Source: Calothrix sp. NIES-2098 | GTDB lineage: Bacteria > Cyanobacteriota > Cyanobacteriia > Cyanobacteriales > Nostocaceae | Length of the DNA: 64,000 nucleotides | NCBI GenBank assembly: GCA_002368175.1 | Contig: AP018172.1 | Coordinates: 4,839,001 to 4,903,000 of the forward strand | Reading direction: 5' to 3' | Shown: positions 18,216-27,867 of the stretch, one piece after another | Layout of the letters: each line of letters starts with the position of its first letter | How positions within the stretch are numbered: position 1 is the stretch's first letter | Notes under the pieces: generated by a model | Database searches by the model: none | Told to the model about the DNA's origin: nothing | The model's input: the letters and a program-made list of their open reading frames with translations, nothing else | Program-made: the position numbers and the translations under genes

Positions 18216-21200
18216 ATGAGTAACTTTACCGAATCTGAAGTAGAAGACGCTGCGCTTTATTACTTTGAGCAGTTAGGTTATACCATTCTCGGCAGTAGCG
18301 ATATCGCCCCAGGTGAAGCCCAAGCAGAACGTAGCGATTACAAAGAAGTCATTTTAGAAAGTCGCCTACGTTCTGCCATAGCAGAAATTAACCCACAAAT
18401 TCCCACTTCTGCCTTAGATGAAGTCGTGCGGCAGGTGTTACGTTCCGAAACCCAAAACCTGTTTGAGAATAATCATCGCTTCCATCAGCTTTTCACTGAT
18501 GGCGTACCTATTTCTTACCAAGAAGGCGATCGCACTGTATACGATCAAGCTTGGCTGATCGACTGGAATAACCCCGAAAATAATGATTGGCTTGTCGTTA
18601 ATCAGTTCACCGTCATTGAAAACCACAAAAACCATCGTCCTGATGTCGTAGTATTCATCAATGGGCTACCTCTCGCCGTGATCGAACTGAAGAATGCTAC
18701 CGACGAAAATGCCGATATTGATAAAGCTTTTAACCAACTGCAAACCTACAAACGCAACATTCCCAGCCTCTTTACCTACAACGAAGCCCTGGTTATCTCC
18801 GATGGTATCTATGCCCGTATTGGTAGCATTACTGCCGATCGCGAACGCTTCATGCCTTGGCGTACCATCGACGGCAATGGCCTTGCCCCCAAAGGCACGC
18901 CAGAACTAGAAGTTGTGATTCGTGGTGTGTTTGAAAAAACCCGCTTTCTCGACCTGATCCGCTTCTTCATCGTCTTTGAAGTCGATGGGGAAACTATCAC
19001 TAAAAAAATGGCAGGTTACCACCAATACCACGCTGTTAACAAAGCCATTGCCAAAACTGTCGAAGCCACCTCTCCGGAAGGTGACAAGCGTGTGGGCGTT
19101 ATCTGGCATACCCAAGGATCGGGTAAAAGCCTGTCAATGACATTCTATGCTGGAAAAATCATTCAACATCCGGCAATGGCAAACCCAACCTTAGTTGTTT
19201 TGACCGATCGCAACGACTTAGACGACCAACTCCTCACTACCTTCTCCAAATGCCAAGAATTGCTGCGCCAGCAACCTGTCCAAGCAGCAGACCGCCTTGA
19301 CCTAAAAGCTAAACTTCAGGTCGCATCCGGTGGCGTTATCTTTACCACCATTCAGAAATTCGCCCCAGATGAACGAGGCGGTGAGTATAAAACCTTGAGC
19401 GATCGTCGTAACATCGTCTTCATTGCCGATGAAGCCCACCGTTCCCAATACGGGCTAAAAGCACGAGTCGTCAAAACCAAAAACAAAGAAACAGGGGAAG
19501 AAACAGGAGCCTACACCGCCTACGGTTTTGCTAAACACCTGCGGGATGCCCTGCCTAACGCCTCCTTCATTGGCTTTACTGGCACCCCGATTGACAAAGC
19601 CGATACCAGCACCAAAAAAATCTTCGGTGACTATATCGACATCTACGACATTCAACGCGCCGTTGAAGATAGAGCCACCGTCAAAATTTATTATGAAGCT
19701 CGTCTCGCTAAAATAGACCTTGATGAGAGCGAAAAACCCAAAATTGACCCCGACTTTGAAGAAGTTACCGAAGGCGAAGAACCGAATACCAAAGACAAGC
19801 TAAAAAGTAAATGGGCGCAGTTGGAAGCAATGGTTGGCACTGAAAAACGTCTAGCAATCATTGCTCAAGACATCCTCAACCACTTCGACAATCGGCTTGC
19901 TGCAATGCAAGGCAAAGGCATAATCGTCTGCATGAGCCGCCGCATTTGTGCCGAACTCTACAAGCAAATCATCAAACTCCGCCCAGAGTGGCACTCTGAG
20001 AACGACAGCGAAGGCGAAATCAAAGTTGTGATTACAGGCAGTGCTTCCGATAACGCCGATTTGCAACCCCACATCCGCACTAAAAAAGGAAGGGATGCGA
20101 TCGCTAACCGCCTTCGCAATCCTAAAGATCCACTCAAACTTGTGATTGTACGGGATATGTGGCTGACTGGCTTTGATGCGCCTTGCCTCCACACCATGTA
20201 CATCGACAAACCCATGAAAGGGCATAATTTGATGCAAGCGATCGCCCGGGTCAATCGTGTTTTTGGGGCAAAACCTGGTGGTCTAGTAGTAGATTATCTC
20301 GGCATTGCCCAAGACTTGAAAGATGCTTTAAAGGAATACACAGAAGGTGATCGCAGTGAAACTGGCATTCCCATCGAACAAGCCATCGCCCTGATGCGGG
20401 AGAAACACGAAATCGTTGCTGCAATGTTTCACGGTTTTGACTATTCCCGCTTTTTCACAGGTATTGCCCCAGAACGCCTTACTGTCATGCGCGAAGCAAC
20501 TGACTGGATTTTACGTCCTGAAATTCAGGACGACAACGGCGTACAACGCTACATTAAAGCCGTTACTGAACTCTCCAAAGCTTTTGCTCTGTGTGCCACT
20601 GAAGAGGAAGCGCTCGCTCTGCGGGAAGAAATTGGATTTTTCCAAGCCATCAAGGCGACACTTTCCAAATATACCGTTGAAGGAGGCAAGAGCAAAGCCG
20701 ATCTCGACTCTGCTATGCGTCAAATCGTCTCCCGTGCGGTTGCATCCGATCAAGTAATTGATATCTTTAGCACCGCTGGGCTAAACAAACCCGAACTTTC
20801 TATCCTCTCCGAAGAGTTCTTAGAAGAAGTGCGAGGTATTGCCCAAAAGAATTTAGCGCTGGAAATGCTGCGAAAACTGCTAAATGATGAAATCAAAGCG
20901 CGATCGCATCGTAATGTCGTACAATCCCGCACCTTCTCGGAAATGCTGGAAAACAGTATCCGCCGCTACCAGAACCGCTCGCTCGAATCTGCCCAAGTTC
21001 TACAAGAACTCATCGAGCTTGCCAAAGAAATCCGAGAAGCTAACCAACGTGGAGAAAACTTAGGATTATCAGAAGATGAACTAGCTTTCTATGATGCCTT
21101 AGAAGTGAATGATAGTGCAGTTCAGGTACTAGGTGATGAAACCCTGAAAGCGATCGCTCGTGAGTTAGTCATAGTGGTTCGCCGCAATGTCTCGATTGAC

Positions 21201-21350
21201 TGGACGCAAAGAGAAACCGTCAGAGCCAAACTCCGCACTATTGTAAAACGATTACTAAGAAAATATGGCTATCCTCCAGATAAACAAGAGAAAGCTACCC
21301 TAACAGTACTCACCCAAACTGAAACCCTTTGTAAGGATTGGGCTGCATAA
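18216..21350 (+). CDS. hsdR: Type I restriction enzyme subunit R (translocase/nuclease)
   Basis: 1044 residues. The N-terminal nuclease shows RPDVVVFINGLPLAVIELK near residues 145-165 (PD-ExK fold). The motor has Walker A TQGSGKS near 302-308, DEAH in FIADEAHRS and later helicase motifs (GFTGTPI, ARVNR). The C-terminal third is the helical domain that contacts HsdM. HsdR translocates unmethylated DNA and cuts at a distance. It completes the hsdM-hsdS pair but lies beyond the inverted reverse-transcriptase gene and so has its own promoter. No frameshift is seen. Confidence 0.96.
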   Translation: MSNFTESEVEDAALYYFEQLGYTILGSSDIAPGEAQAERSDYKEVILESRLRSAIAEINPQIPTSALDEVVRQVLRSETQNLFENNHRFHQLFTDGVPISYQEGDRTVYDQAWLIDWNNPENNDWLVVNQFTVIENHKNHRPDVVVFINGLPLAVIELKNATDENADIDKAFNQLQTYKRNIPSLFTYNEALVISDGIYARIGSITADRERFMPWRTIDGNGLAPKGTPELEVVIRGVFEKTRFLDLIRFFIVFEVDGETITKKMAGYHQYHAVNKAIAKTVEATSPEGDKRVGVIWHTQGSGKSLSMTFYAGKIIQHPAMANPTLVVLTDRNDLDDQLLTTFSKCQELLRQQPVQAADRLDLKAKLQVASGGVIFTTIQKFAPDERGGEYKTLSDRRNIVFIADEAHRSQYGLKARVVKTKNKETGEETGAYTAYGFAKHLRDALPNASFIGFTGTPIDKADTSTKKIFGDYIDIYDIQRAVEDRATVKIYYEARLAKIDLDESEKPKIDPDFEEVTEGEEPNTKDKLKSKWAQLEAMVGTEKRLAIIAQDILNHFDNRLAAMQGKGIIVCMSRRICAELYKQIIKLRPEWHSENDSEGEIKVVITGSASDNADLQPHIRTKKGRDAIANRLRNPKDPLKLVIVRDMWLTGFDAPCLHTMYIDKPMKGHNLMQAIARVNRVFGAKPGGLVVDYLGIAQDLKDALKEYTEGDRSETGIPIEQAIALMREKHEIVAAMFHGFDYSRFFTGIAPERLTVMREATDWILRPEIQDDNGVQRYIKAVTELSKAFALCATEEEALALREEIGFFQAIKATLSKYTVEGGKSKADLDSAMRQIVSRAVASDQVIDIFSTAGLNKPELSILSEEFLEEVRGIAQKNLALEMLRKLLNDEIKARSHRNVVQSRTFSEMLENSIRRYQNRSLESAQVLQELIELAKEIREANQRGENLGLSEDELAFYDALEVNDSAVQVLGDETLKAIARELVIVVRRNVSIDWTQRETVRAKLRTIVKRLLRKYGYPPDKQEKATLTVLTQTETLCKDWAA

Positions 21351-21370
21351 TACTGGAAACTGAGCTATTG

Positions 21371-21565
21371 CGGTCGCTTCCGGTGATTGCAGTGCTTCAA
21401 TTTGAACCTGAGTAATTTATGATGGATTTGACCTACGGCAAGCTTATACTTCCATTATTAGCTCCTGGCAAAGTTAGGGTTCCAAGCTTATAAAAGACTG
21501 CGATTGCCTGACTTGAGGATAAGCATTTCAGGCTCTAGTGTGGCAAAGTGATGGGTAAAGTCACA
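21371..21565. repeat. Inner right transposon end
   Basis: This region matches 26093-26311 through most of its length (shared blocks GATTGCAGTGCTTCAATTT, CGGCAAG.TTATACTTCCA, GACTCTAGTGTGGCAAAGT-like). It ends with GGGTAAAGTCACA at 21565. It contains three binding-repeat copies, near 21434, 21466 and 21540. It lacks one repeat unit found in the outer right end. Confidence 0.8.
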
Positions 21566-21661
21566 TCAATGTATTGGATAACTTGATAATTTGCCATCAT
21601 TGAAGGCATAGCAAGAGTATAAATTTTAATAATGGTTAGTAGTCTGTGGTAGTGCGATCGC

Positions 21662-22549
21662 CTATCTCTGGACGTAGCCCCGCCACAAGTATTCAGTCAG
21701 TTGCCGACCTACACGGCGCTCTTCCTCGGTATCAGCAGGCAAGTTCCAGCGTATTGACTGATAGAGCAAGTGGCGGTGCAGGTCAAAGGAGGCTTCGATC
21801 AGTTCACCATAGTTCCTGGCAGCATCCAGTGCCCAGTAATAATAAGCAAAAATGGCGGAAATGATTCCCACAGGAGCCGCCCACCAAGCCCAAATTGTCC
21901 AGATGATAAATAGTAAACTCCACAGCCAAACGCGAACGGCAGTGTTGAGGTCAGCGCGGGCTTCTTGCAGGTCTTTCTTCACTGCATCTGAGAGGAGAAG
22001 CCACAACCGTGACCAGCAGACGATCGCATCAAGTCCATATTTTTCCAGGGGGCGCTGTTCGGCAGCACGGAGAATATTGCCCAAGCGGGTGGGCATGAGT
22101 TGGTTGGGTAAAGGTAGGTGGATTTGCAGCCAGTCAAGTTGGACAAATTCATCGCGCTGTTCGGCAGTGAGTTGAGCAGGGTCGAGGCGGGCGAGAGTTT
22201 GCCAGCGATCGCTAATCCGTTGACTGCGTTTCACTTCCTTGGCGATCAACCAACGACGTAAAGGACGCAGCCAAGGATGCCAGTAGCCTTCTAGAAAGCG
22301 CAGCACAGGCAAATCGAAGCGTTGCACCACAAAGGCAGAAGCGGCAATTACGCAGAAAACTCCAACGAGGAGAGCAATTTGTAGAGGTTCAGGCTGTTGG
22401 CTAAACCAAGTACTAGCTCTTTTCCACCCAAAGCGCTGTAGCCAAGCGGCGGCTCCTCCTGCCCAAAAGACAAAAGCGGGAGTAAGCAGAGTAGCAACCC
22501 ATTGTTCAGCGAGTTTGCTGCCAAAGCTTTCGAGGAATTTTGCAGACAT
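21662..22549 (-). CDS. Membrane protein of a CHAT-associated operon, unknown function
   Basis: 295 residues. Hydrophobic segments lie at about 20-40, 58-78 and 210-245, with a charged 125-residue stretch between them. No known domain was recognised. It is last in a four-frame minus-strand operon with a CHAT-TPR protein and a zinc-ribbon-like protein. In such conflict operons the membrane protein is often the effector released after CHAT protease activation; that role is inference. It lies between the two right ends of the transposon. Confidence 0.6.
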   Translation of the reverse strand: MSAKFLESFGSKLAEQWVATLLTPAFVFWAGGAAAWLQRFGWKRASTWFSQQPEPLQIALLVGVFCVIAASAFVVQRFDLPVLRFLEGYWHPWLRPLRRWLIAKEVKRSQRISDRWQTLARLDPAQLTAEQRDEFVQLDWLQIHLPLPNQLMPTRLGNILRAAEQRPLEKYGLDAIVCWSRLWLLLSDAVKKDLQEARADLNTAVRVWLWSLLFIIWTIWAWWAAPVGIISAIFAYYYWALDAARNYGELIEASFDLHRHLLYQSIRWNLPADTEEERRVGRQLTEYLWRGYVQR

Positions 22550-22561
22550 GATACACCTTGG

Positions 22562-22945
22562 CTATGCCGGATATAGCGGCAGATTGTGGGTAGGGCAAAG
22601 AGGTGGTTCAATGCCAACTCTGGGACGATACCATATGTAGTCACCTTGGGGACAAACAAATTTAGCAGCGTTCACTATTGAACCCTGACCAGGTAAAGGA
22701 GAGAAACTTCTCATATGCTCTGGCTGTTGTTTATCTTGGAGAAACCTAGACAGCCATTCACGGGTGGTATCTTGGGCAGCCAGAAGTTCTAGGATCAGGT
22801 TATCGATAGGTTGCCTAGTGTTAGCTTGCGCCAGCAGATTAGCGAGTCGCTGGTCAATGATTTCTGCTTGCGCGGCTGGGAGCAATTCACCCAAGTAAGG
22901 ACGAATGGAACGGGCGGCTTCTAGGATATCAGCAGAGTCGTACAT
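22562..22945 (-). CDS. Small zinc-ribbon-like protein of the CHAT operon
   Basis: 127 residues. The first 70 are helical (MYDSADILEAARSIRPYLGE), and the last 35 contain a CPQGDYIWYR..LCPTHNLPLYP module with two Cys and one His that looks like a minimal zinc ribbon. This kind of protein often accompanies CHAT and vWA-MoxR-associated proteins in cyanobacteria, where it may be a sensor, adaptor or protease substrate. It lies 12 bp upstream of the membrane-protein gene. Confidence 0.6.
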   Translation of the reverse strand: MYDSADILEAARSIRPYLGELLPAAQAEIIDQRLANLLAQANTRQPIDNLILELLAAQDTTREWLSRFLQDKQQPEHMRSFSPLPGQGSIVNAAKFVCPQGDYIWYRPRVGIEPPLCPTHNLPLYPA

Positions 22946-22982
22946 GATTGGTTATGGTTTGGTGATTAATGGTGAACGTTGT

Positions 22983-25505
22983 TTACACACCCACATACTG
23001 GAAGGCTGCCCAGTGAAAAGGATGGGCGAAATCCCTAGCGTTGGGGTTTGAGAGCAGAACTGACTTGTATAGGAAACTGGCGGTGTCAGCAGGCATTTTT
23101 ACCTGAGCGAATTCAGGTAGTGAAGCTTTGAAGTAAGCAACTTTTTCACCATTGGTGGTGTCACGAACCCATTGCTGTGCCTGACGGAGCGCCTGGGCAA
23201 TTTCCAGCCCTTCGACGCGCCATAGGTCATAAAAACAGGTGAGGAGCATCATGGTGCTGAGGTCGGAAACTGACCACAGGGAAGCAGCAACCCCAGCAAC
23301 TCCTGCTTGGAGCAACCCTGTGGGTAGGCTAATGGCTTCATCAGCCAGTTTAATCCCTGGCAGTCCAGTTTCACAGGCAGAGAGAATGGCGAGGCGAATG
23401 CTATCAAGTTTGAGGTCAAGGAGGTCACGCAGGGTGAGCAGTCCATCGCTCATGGCCAGTCCACTGGTGAGGGGTTCTTGCAGATTGGCTGTACCGTGGC
23501 ACGAGAGGTGGAGAACGTTGTAGTGAGGCAGAGCAGCAAGAACATCTGCGATCGCCGCTTGTTCGTGTTGTAAAACTTTGCGCTGCTCGAAAGTGGCAAT
23601 AGCAGCAGTAACTTCACGGGTAGAGTTGGGCAAATCGTTGCGGGGATTATCAATTGCTAGTATCGAATCTGCTACAGTCCGTTGAGCAATTTCCTGAGCT
23701 ACCGAGAGCGATCGCGCATTGGGAGCATAGGTAAAATTGATGGTATCCAAAGCATAGTGCCGTCCAGTGGGAGCGGTAGAATCTTCGACCCAGGCAGCGT
23801 GGAGGGGGAGCAAGCTGAAGAAACCTGTCGGAATGAGGATGGCTTGCTGTAAATTGTGCTGTTGGAGGTGGTTGATTAGGGGTGACATTAAGGGTTGCCA
23901 AAGTTGACGAGTGCCTTGCTCAATGCCTTCTAGCCAAGCCTGACGGTTGGTTGAGGATTGATTATAGGCTCTGAACCAGGTATTGAGGAGTTCTCGTAGG
24001 CTGTTTTCGGTGAGATCATTCAACCAAAGATCATCAATGCCGTCTTGGGTAACAATCAGGGCAAGGCTGCCAGCAGAGGTGGGTGCAAGGTAAACGAGAG
24101 GTATGCCAGGGCGGAGAGCTTGGTGGATGTCATCGAAGCTCGGTTGAGCTAAGAAGTCTTCGTAGCCGGGAACTTGACGAATTTGCTGAATGATTTTCGT
24201 CAAGCTTTCCCGTAGTTGTACAGCTTCGGTGCGTAAGTTTTCAGGGGTGAGACTATGGCGATCATCTGAGGTCATCCGCAGGCGTTGTTGGGTTTCGAGG
24301 TTGCGGAGTTGCTTGGTAGTCTCTGCGTATTCAGTATAAAGGTTGGGGGCAAGTTGCTGAAGTTGGGTGAGGTCGGCTCTGTCTCGATCTAGGGTTTCAC
24401 TAAGTCCACGGGCGCGACCTTGTTCGAGAGTGAGGACAGATGCTTGCAGTTTGCCACTACGGGCGAGGGCATAGGCAGCGTGTCGAGGTAAATCGTTAAT
24501 TACGGCAAGTTCGGCGGCTTTGCCATCAAGCAGGATGGCAGATTGGTAGAGAATTTCGGCAGCTTCAAGGGCTTTAGTGTAGGTACTAGCGGCTTCTGTC
24601 CAAGTTTGTTGCTCAAAGTAGAGGTTTCCGAGGTTGCGTGCAGTCCCAAGGCATTCTTTGGGAAAGGCCGAACGGGTTCTCACTTCCAGGGCGAGTTGAT
24701 AGGCAGTAATCGCCAACTCCAGGTTCTCTGCCCTCTCCCCTTTGATGCGATCGCTGTAGGCAGTTGCCAGATTATTCTGGGTCGCTGCCCAATCAACAGG
24801 AAAGGCGGCACGGGTTCTCACTTCCAGGGCGAGTTGAGAGGCAACAATCGCCAACTCCAGGTTCTCCGCCCTCTCCCCTTTGATGCGATTATAGTAGGCA
24901 GTTGCCAGATTATTCTGGGTCGTTGCCCATTGTTGGGGAAAGGCGGCACAGCTTCTCACTTCCAGGGCGAGTTGATAGGCAGCAATCGCCAACTCCAGGT
25001 TTAGCCAGCGTTGTCCTAAGGGAAATTGTTGAATTAAGTTGCCAAACTTACCCAGAACAGCCGCTACATACTGTTGCTCTGATTCTCCCACAAGCAACCT
25101 TCCTGCCGCTTTCGGTAAAGTTTGCAATAGTTGTTCATTTAACTTGTCTTGATATTGTCCTAAAAACGAATAAACTTGTTGGGCATTCCCACGGCTGTCT
25201 GCCAAAAGCTTTAACACATCTAACAAAAACTGCTCTGAATTTTCCAGTAACTCCTCTGCCTCAGCATTATTGATTCCTATTTCTTCTGCCAACTACTCTA
25301 CCAACCCCGCAAGCTCCAACAAACGCTGTGCGGCCTTCCCATTTCTTCGCCGCTGCAACTGCTCCGCTTCTAGCGCCATTACCTCCAGCAGCCCCGCATC
25401 CAGCAGTTTAGGTTGCTGCTGCAAGATTACCATCTCTTCCCCACTCGTACACCACAAAAGCTGTTCAATCAGGTTAATATACGCATCTATGCGTTGTTTA
25501 TCCAT
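22983..25505 (-). pseudogene. CHAT-TPR protease gene interrupted by one in-frame amber codon
   Basis: One reading frame runs from ATG 25505 to 22983, broken by a single TAG at 25295-25293. The 70 codons before it (MDKQRIDAYINLIEQLL) form the N-terminal module usual for these proteins. After it comes the TPR region, with three 46-residue units nearly identical in DNA (period 138, about 24681-25012), then a CHAT caspase-like domain with HLSCHGTA (His) and SACETGL (Cys). Both catalytic residues are intact. A TTG directly after the stop could restart translation and give a 769-residue protein. The gene may be recently inactivated, read through, or sequenced with an error. Confidence 0.8.
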
Positions 25506-25728
25506 AATTTAAAAGTTTCCTTAGGGTCGAAGAATGGCAATTAACAACGATTATCACGCTAATAATCTGAATTTAGTTCCTGGACTTGCCCTGATGCTAT
25601 CTCAGCAGTTCTAAAAAAGACTACAAGGCAGGGATTGCCTTTTCCTGAAAGTGGAGTCTCCCCTAAAGGAAGAGATGGCCAAAATCGCTGGTAGCGTTGA
25701 GGTTGGCAGCGACAATTGCTTACCATAC

Positions 25729-25882
25729 AACTTTTGGTCAACTAATGCCTCGTATTTCAACTTGTGGTCAATTAATGCTTGTCGATGGGTTTTTCTGCTG
25801 CGATCGCCCTTACGGGAGAATCAGCATTTTAGAATGTGTCTTGGTCAACTATTGGTTGTCACTGTGGACAAATTATGATTTT
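25729..25882. repeat. Four imperfect direct repeats, possibly remains of another transposon end
   Basis: Copies of a TGTGGTCAATTAATGC-like unit lie at 25729-25750, 25758-25779, 25837-25858 and 25864-25882. They differ from the GGCAAAGTTATG repeats of the Tn7-like ends. The ATTAATG/TGTCG flavour resembles the binding repeats at the ends of type V-K elements as I remember them. The surrounding 25506-26090 has no convincing gene. Confidence 0.45.
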
Positions 25883-26092
25883 TGTTGCATCAAGTAACCA
25901 CAACCCTGCTGCTATCTAACTTTGTTGCATATTTTTGAGACGTTTCGCAGTATCATCGACTAGATTGGGAGTGGGAACAGTAAGACTGCATGGGCTATTT
26001 AGAGGCTTGTGCCTTAAAATTTTTAAGTAGATTAAGAGACGTTAGCAGTTGATCAGCCATTCGGGCGGCGACTTCTGTGCTTCCTATTGTTG

Positions 26093-26311
26093 CGATCGCT
26101 TCCAGAGATTGCAGTGCTTCAATTTAAACTTTGGTAATTATGATGAATTTGAACTCACGGCAAGTTTATACTTCCAATTATGACTCTAGGCAAAGTTATG
26201 GTTCCAAGACTGAAAAACAACTGCGATCGCCTAACGTGAGGATAGACATTTCAGACTCTAGTGTGGCAAAGTTATGATTCCAGTAGCGGCAAAGTTATGG
26301 GTAAAGTCACA
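26093..26311. repeat. Outer right transposon end
   Basis: The end finishes with GGGTAAAGTCACA at 26311. Binding-repeat copies lie near 26157, 26189, 26271 and 26286, all in one orientation. The last 26 bases are the exact reverse complement of the left end at 1317-1342, so these two ends are the best-matched pair. It is a near duplicate of the inner right end. Confidence 0.85.
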
Positions 26312-26575
26312 CAACCAGCCATAAACTAAAAATGCGGGGATTGCGAACCAAGTGCCCCAACTAAGATAGGCGATCGCACCAGATGTCATAATTAACGCGA
26401 ACCACAACACAGTATCTCGCAGTGCTGGCAGATCGCTGCGCTTCATCAATTCCTTGAGTTGCTGATGTGGAACCGGGCTTCTATACCGCTGCACGCATGA
26501 CAAACCTTTCTCAACAGCTTTCACCGATTCCGAACCAACTAAACTGTAATCTTTGTGAGTAAACTTGGTTTCCAT
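26312..26575 (-). pseudogene. Fatty acid desaturase gene cut off by the transposon end
   Basis: 88 native codons from ATG 26575 (METKFTHKDYSLVG) match the N-terminus of cyanobacterial fatty acid desaturases, including LRDTVLWFALI and the WFAIPAFLVYG membrane segment. The frame then enters the transposon and adds 17 residues (CDFTHNFAATG) before a stop at 26258. The break comes just before the first histidine box, so no iron-binding residue remains and the product cannot be active. The rest of the gene is not present beyond the left transposon end. Confidence 0.85.
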
Positions 26576-26750
26576 AAAATTCTTTTGAGATGTCTATTTG
26601 TTGTGGCTGGTTATAGGTTTTCGTCAGCATAAAGCGTTCTAACTACGAACTCATCCTTCCCTAATAATTCATGCGATATACGACTACTTTTAGAGTTAGA
26701 TTGCTGGCTGACTTTAGCTAGGTTTTTTAAATTAATTTATTAAATACTTT

Positions 26751-26770
26751 TTATGCACACGTGTGCATAA
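26751..26770. promoter_or_regulatory. Palindromic operator, probably of the LacI-type regulator
   Basis: A perfect 20-base palindrome, TTATGCACACGTGTGCATAA, lies 176 bp upstream of the cut desaturase gene. The same 16-base core occurs just upstream of the LacI-type gene at 27868-27883. LacI-family operators are palindromes with a central CG like this. Confidence 0.75.
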
Positions 26771-26872
26771 ACTGTTGTTTTTGATTCTTTCACAACTGTG
26801 CAAAATCTTATATTAAGTTTCTTCACGACTAAACTTACAAATCAAATAGGAGCGCAATATATCTATACGAAG

Positions 26873-27217
26873 CTAACAACAAATATTATTAACTTTGTCA
26901 ATTTGATTATCCGTACTCAGATACTTGACGATATTAGCTAACTCTTGTAATTGATTTATCGCTTCTGCACCTTCTAACTTCATTAATTCGTGGTCATCCT
27001 TCATTTCTGTCCACGTAATACCGTAATCCGATACTAAAAACCGAATCAAGTGATTTTCTCCCAAGCTAACCATAAATGAACCGCTGTTCATTTTGTCGCC
27101 GCAAGTATAACAAGAGGCTGGATAACCCCGGCGATCGAGTACCATTGCCAAGGCTTGCAGGTTCGTTACCAAGTCTTTGACAAATTCCCGATGTTGTTGC
27201 GCTAATCTGAGAAACAT
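26873..27217 (-). CDS. Hypothetical protein, 114 residues
   Basis: Not recognised. It begins MFLRLAQQHREFVKDLV with a purine-rich ribosome site (GGAGGGAAC) just upstream. The middle has CYTCGDK, a single Cys-x-x-Cys pair, and VSDYGITWTEMKDDHEL. It has no signal or membrane segment. It lies between the desaturase relic and gluconokinase on the same strand, with the first operator about 100 bp beyond its stop. Soluble and probably cytosolic; function unknown. Confidence 0.6.
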   Translation of the reverse strand: MFLRLAQQHREFVKDLVTNLQALAMVLDRRGYPASCYTCGDKMNSGSFMVSLGENHLIRFLVSDYGITWTEMKDDHELMKLEGAEAINQLQELANIVKYLSTDNQIDKVNNICC

Positions 27218-27342
27218 TTGTTCCCTCCTTCGATCGCCTAACTGCGATCGCTTGTATATTATCTTGAGATTGACGTCTAATGTGATTTAGTTGCCAAAAT
27301 ATTCTGTATTCGTAGAGCTGCAATTAATATTTTTTGTTTCCG

Positions 27343-27828
27343 TTAAATTCCTAAAATTGTTCTAATGTTCTGGACAATTGCCTGAGGAGGCTCTGCAATA
27401 TCTATATATATGGTTTCTAATGGTTCTTCAAGAGTCTCAAACTGGCTGGTAAGGAGTTGAGCGCTCATATAATGATTCTGACGCTCTTGCAACCGTTGTT
27501 GAATCAACTGATAAGATCCTTTGAGGTAGACTAGCTTAACACGATCGCTATCCACTACCAAAAATTGACGATAGCTATATTTTAATGCTGAACACGCTAA
27601 AACTACATTTTTATTTTCTTGCAGCCAATGTTTAATAGCTGTTTGCAAATCTCGTAACCAAGGCTTCCTGTCAGCCTCACTCAAGGGAATACCTTGACGC
27701 ATTTTTTCCACATTCTGCTGAGAGTGGAAAGTATCAGCGTCGCTAAATGTCCAGCCTAACGAGTTTGCTAGCATTTTCCCTATGGTAGTTTTGCCAGAAC
27801 CAGAAACACCCATTACCAGAATAATCAT
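27343..27828 (-). CDS. gntK: Gluconokinase
   Basis: 161 residues, the usual length for the GntK/IdnK family. The P-loop GVSGSGKTTIG is at residues 7-17, followed by FSDADTFHSQQNVEKMRQG and LACSALKYSYRQ, both typical of gluconate kinases. It makes 6-phosphogluconate from D-gluconate and ATP, which enters the oxidative pentose phosphate pathway. It is divergent from the LacI-type gene, and the palindromic operator lies 40 bp upstream of its start, so the two are probably co-regulated. It would be the last step of the uronate route encoded on the right. Confidence 0.92.
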   Translation of the reverse strand: MIILVMGVSGSGKTTIGKMLANSLGWTFSDADTFHSQQNVEKMRQGIPLSEADRKPWLRDLQTAIKHWLQENKNVVLACSALKYSYRQFLVVDSDRVKLVYLKGSYQLIQQRLQERQNHYMSAQLLTSQFETLEEPLETIYIDIAEPPQAIVQNIRTILGI

Positions 27829-27867
27829 TTGACAAGTGGCTATATTTTCCTAATAATTGATATTGTA

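Larger units (their letters stand above)
1317..26311. mobile_element. Composite Tn7-like transposon, TnsAB fusion type, about 25 kb
   Basis: The left end begins TGTGACTTTACCC at 1317. The outer right end is the exact reverse complement for 26 bases and finishes at 26311, giving the TGT..ACA form of Tn7-like ends. TnsB-type binding repeats follow inside both ends. The element holds tniQ, tnsD, tnsC and tnsAB at the tRNA side, then defence cargo. A second right end lies at 21565, so two elements have merged. The five bases flanking the outer ends (TGATT and CAACC) do not match, so no target duplication supports a simple single insertion. No cas gene or CRISPR array was seen inside. Confidence 0.82.

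Noticed and set aside
24543..25273. Plus-strand open frames with repeated sequence
   Set aside because: They are shadows of the TPR repeats on the minus strand.
1312..26316. Target-site duplication for the transposon
   Set aside because: TGATT on the left does not match CAACC after 26311 or TCAAT after 21565, so none can be claimed.
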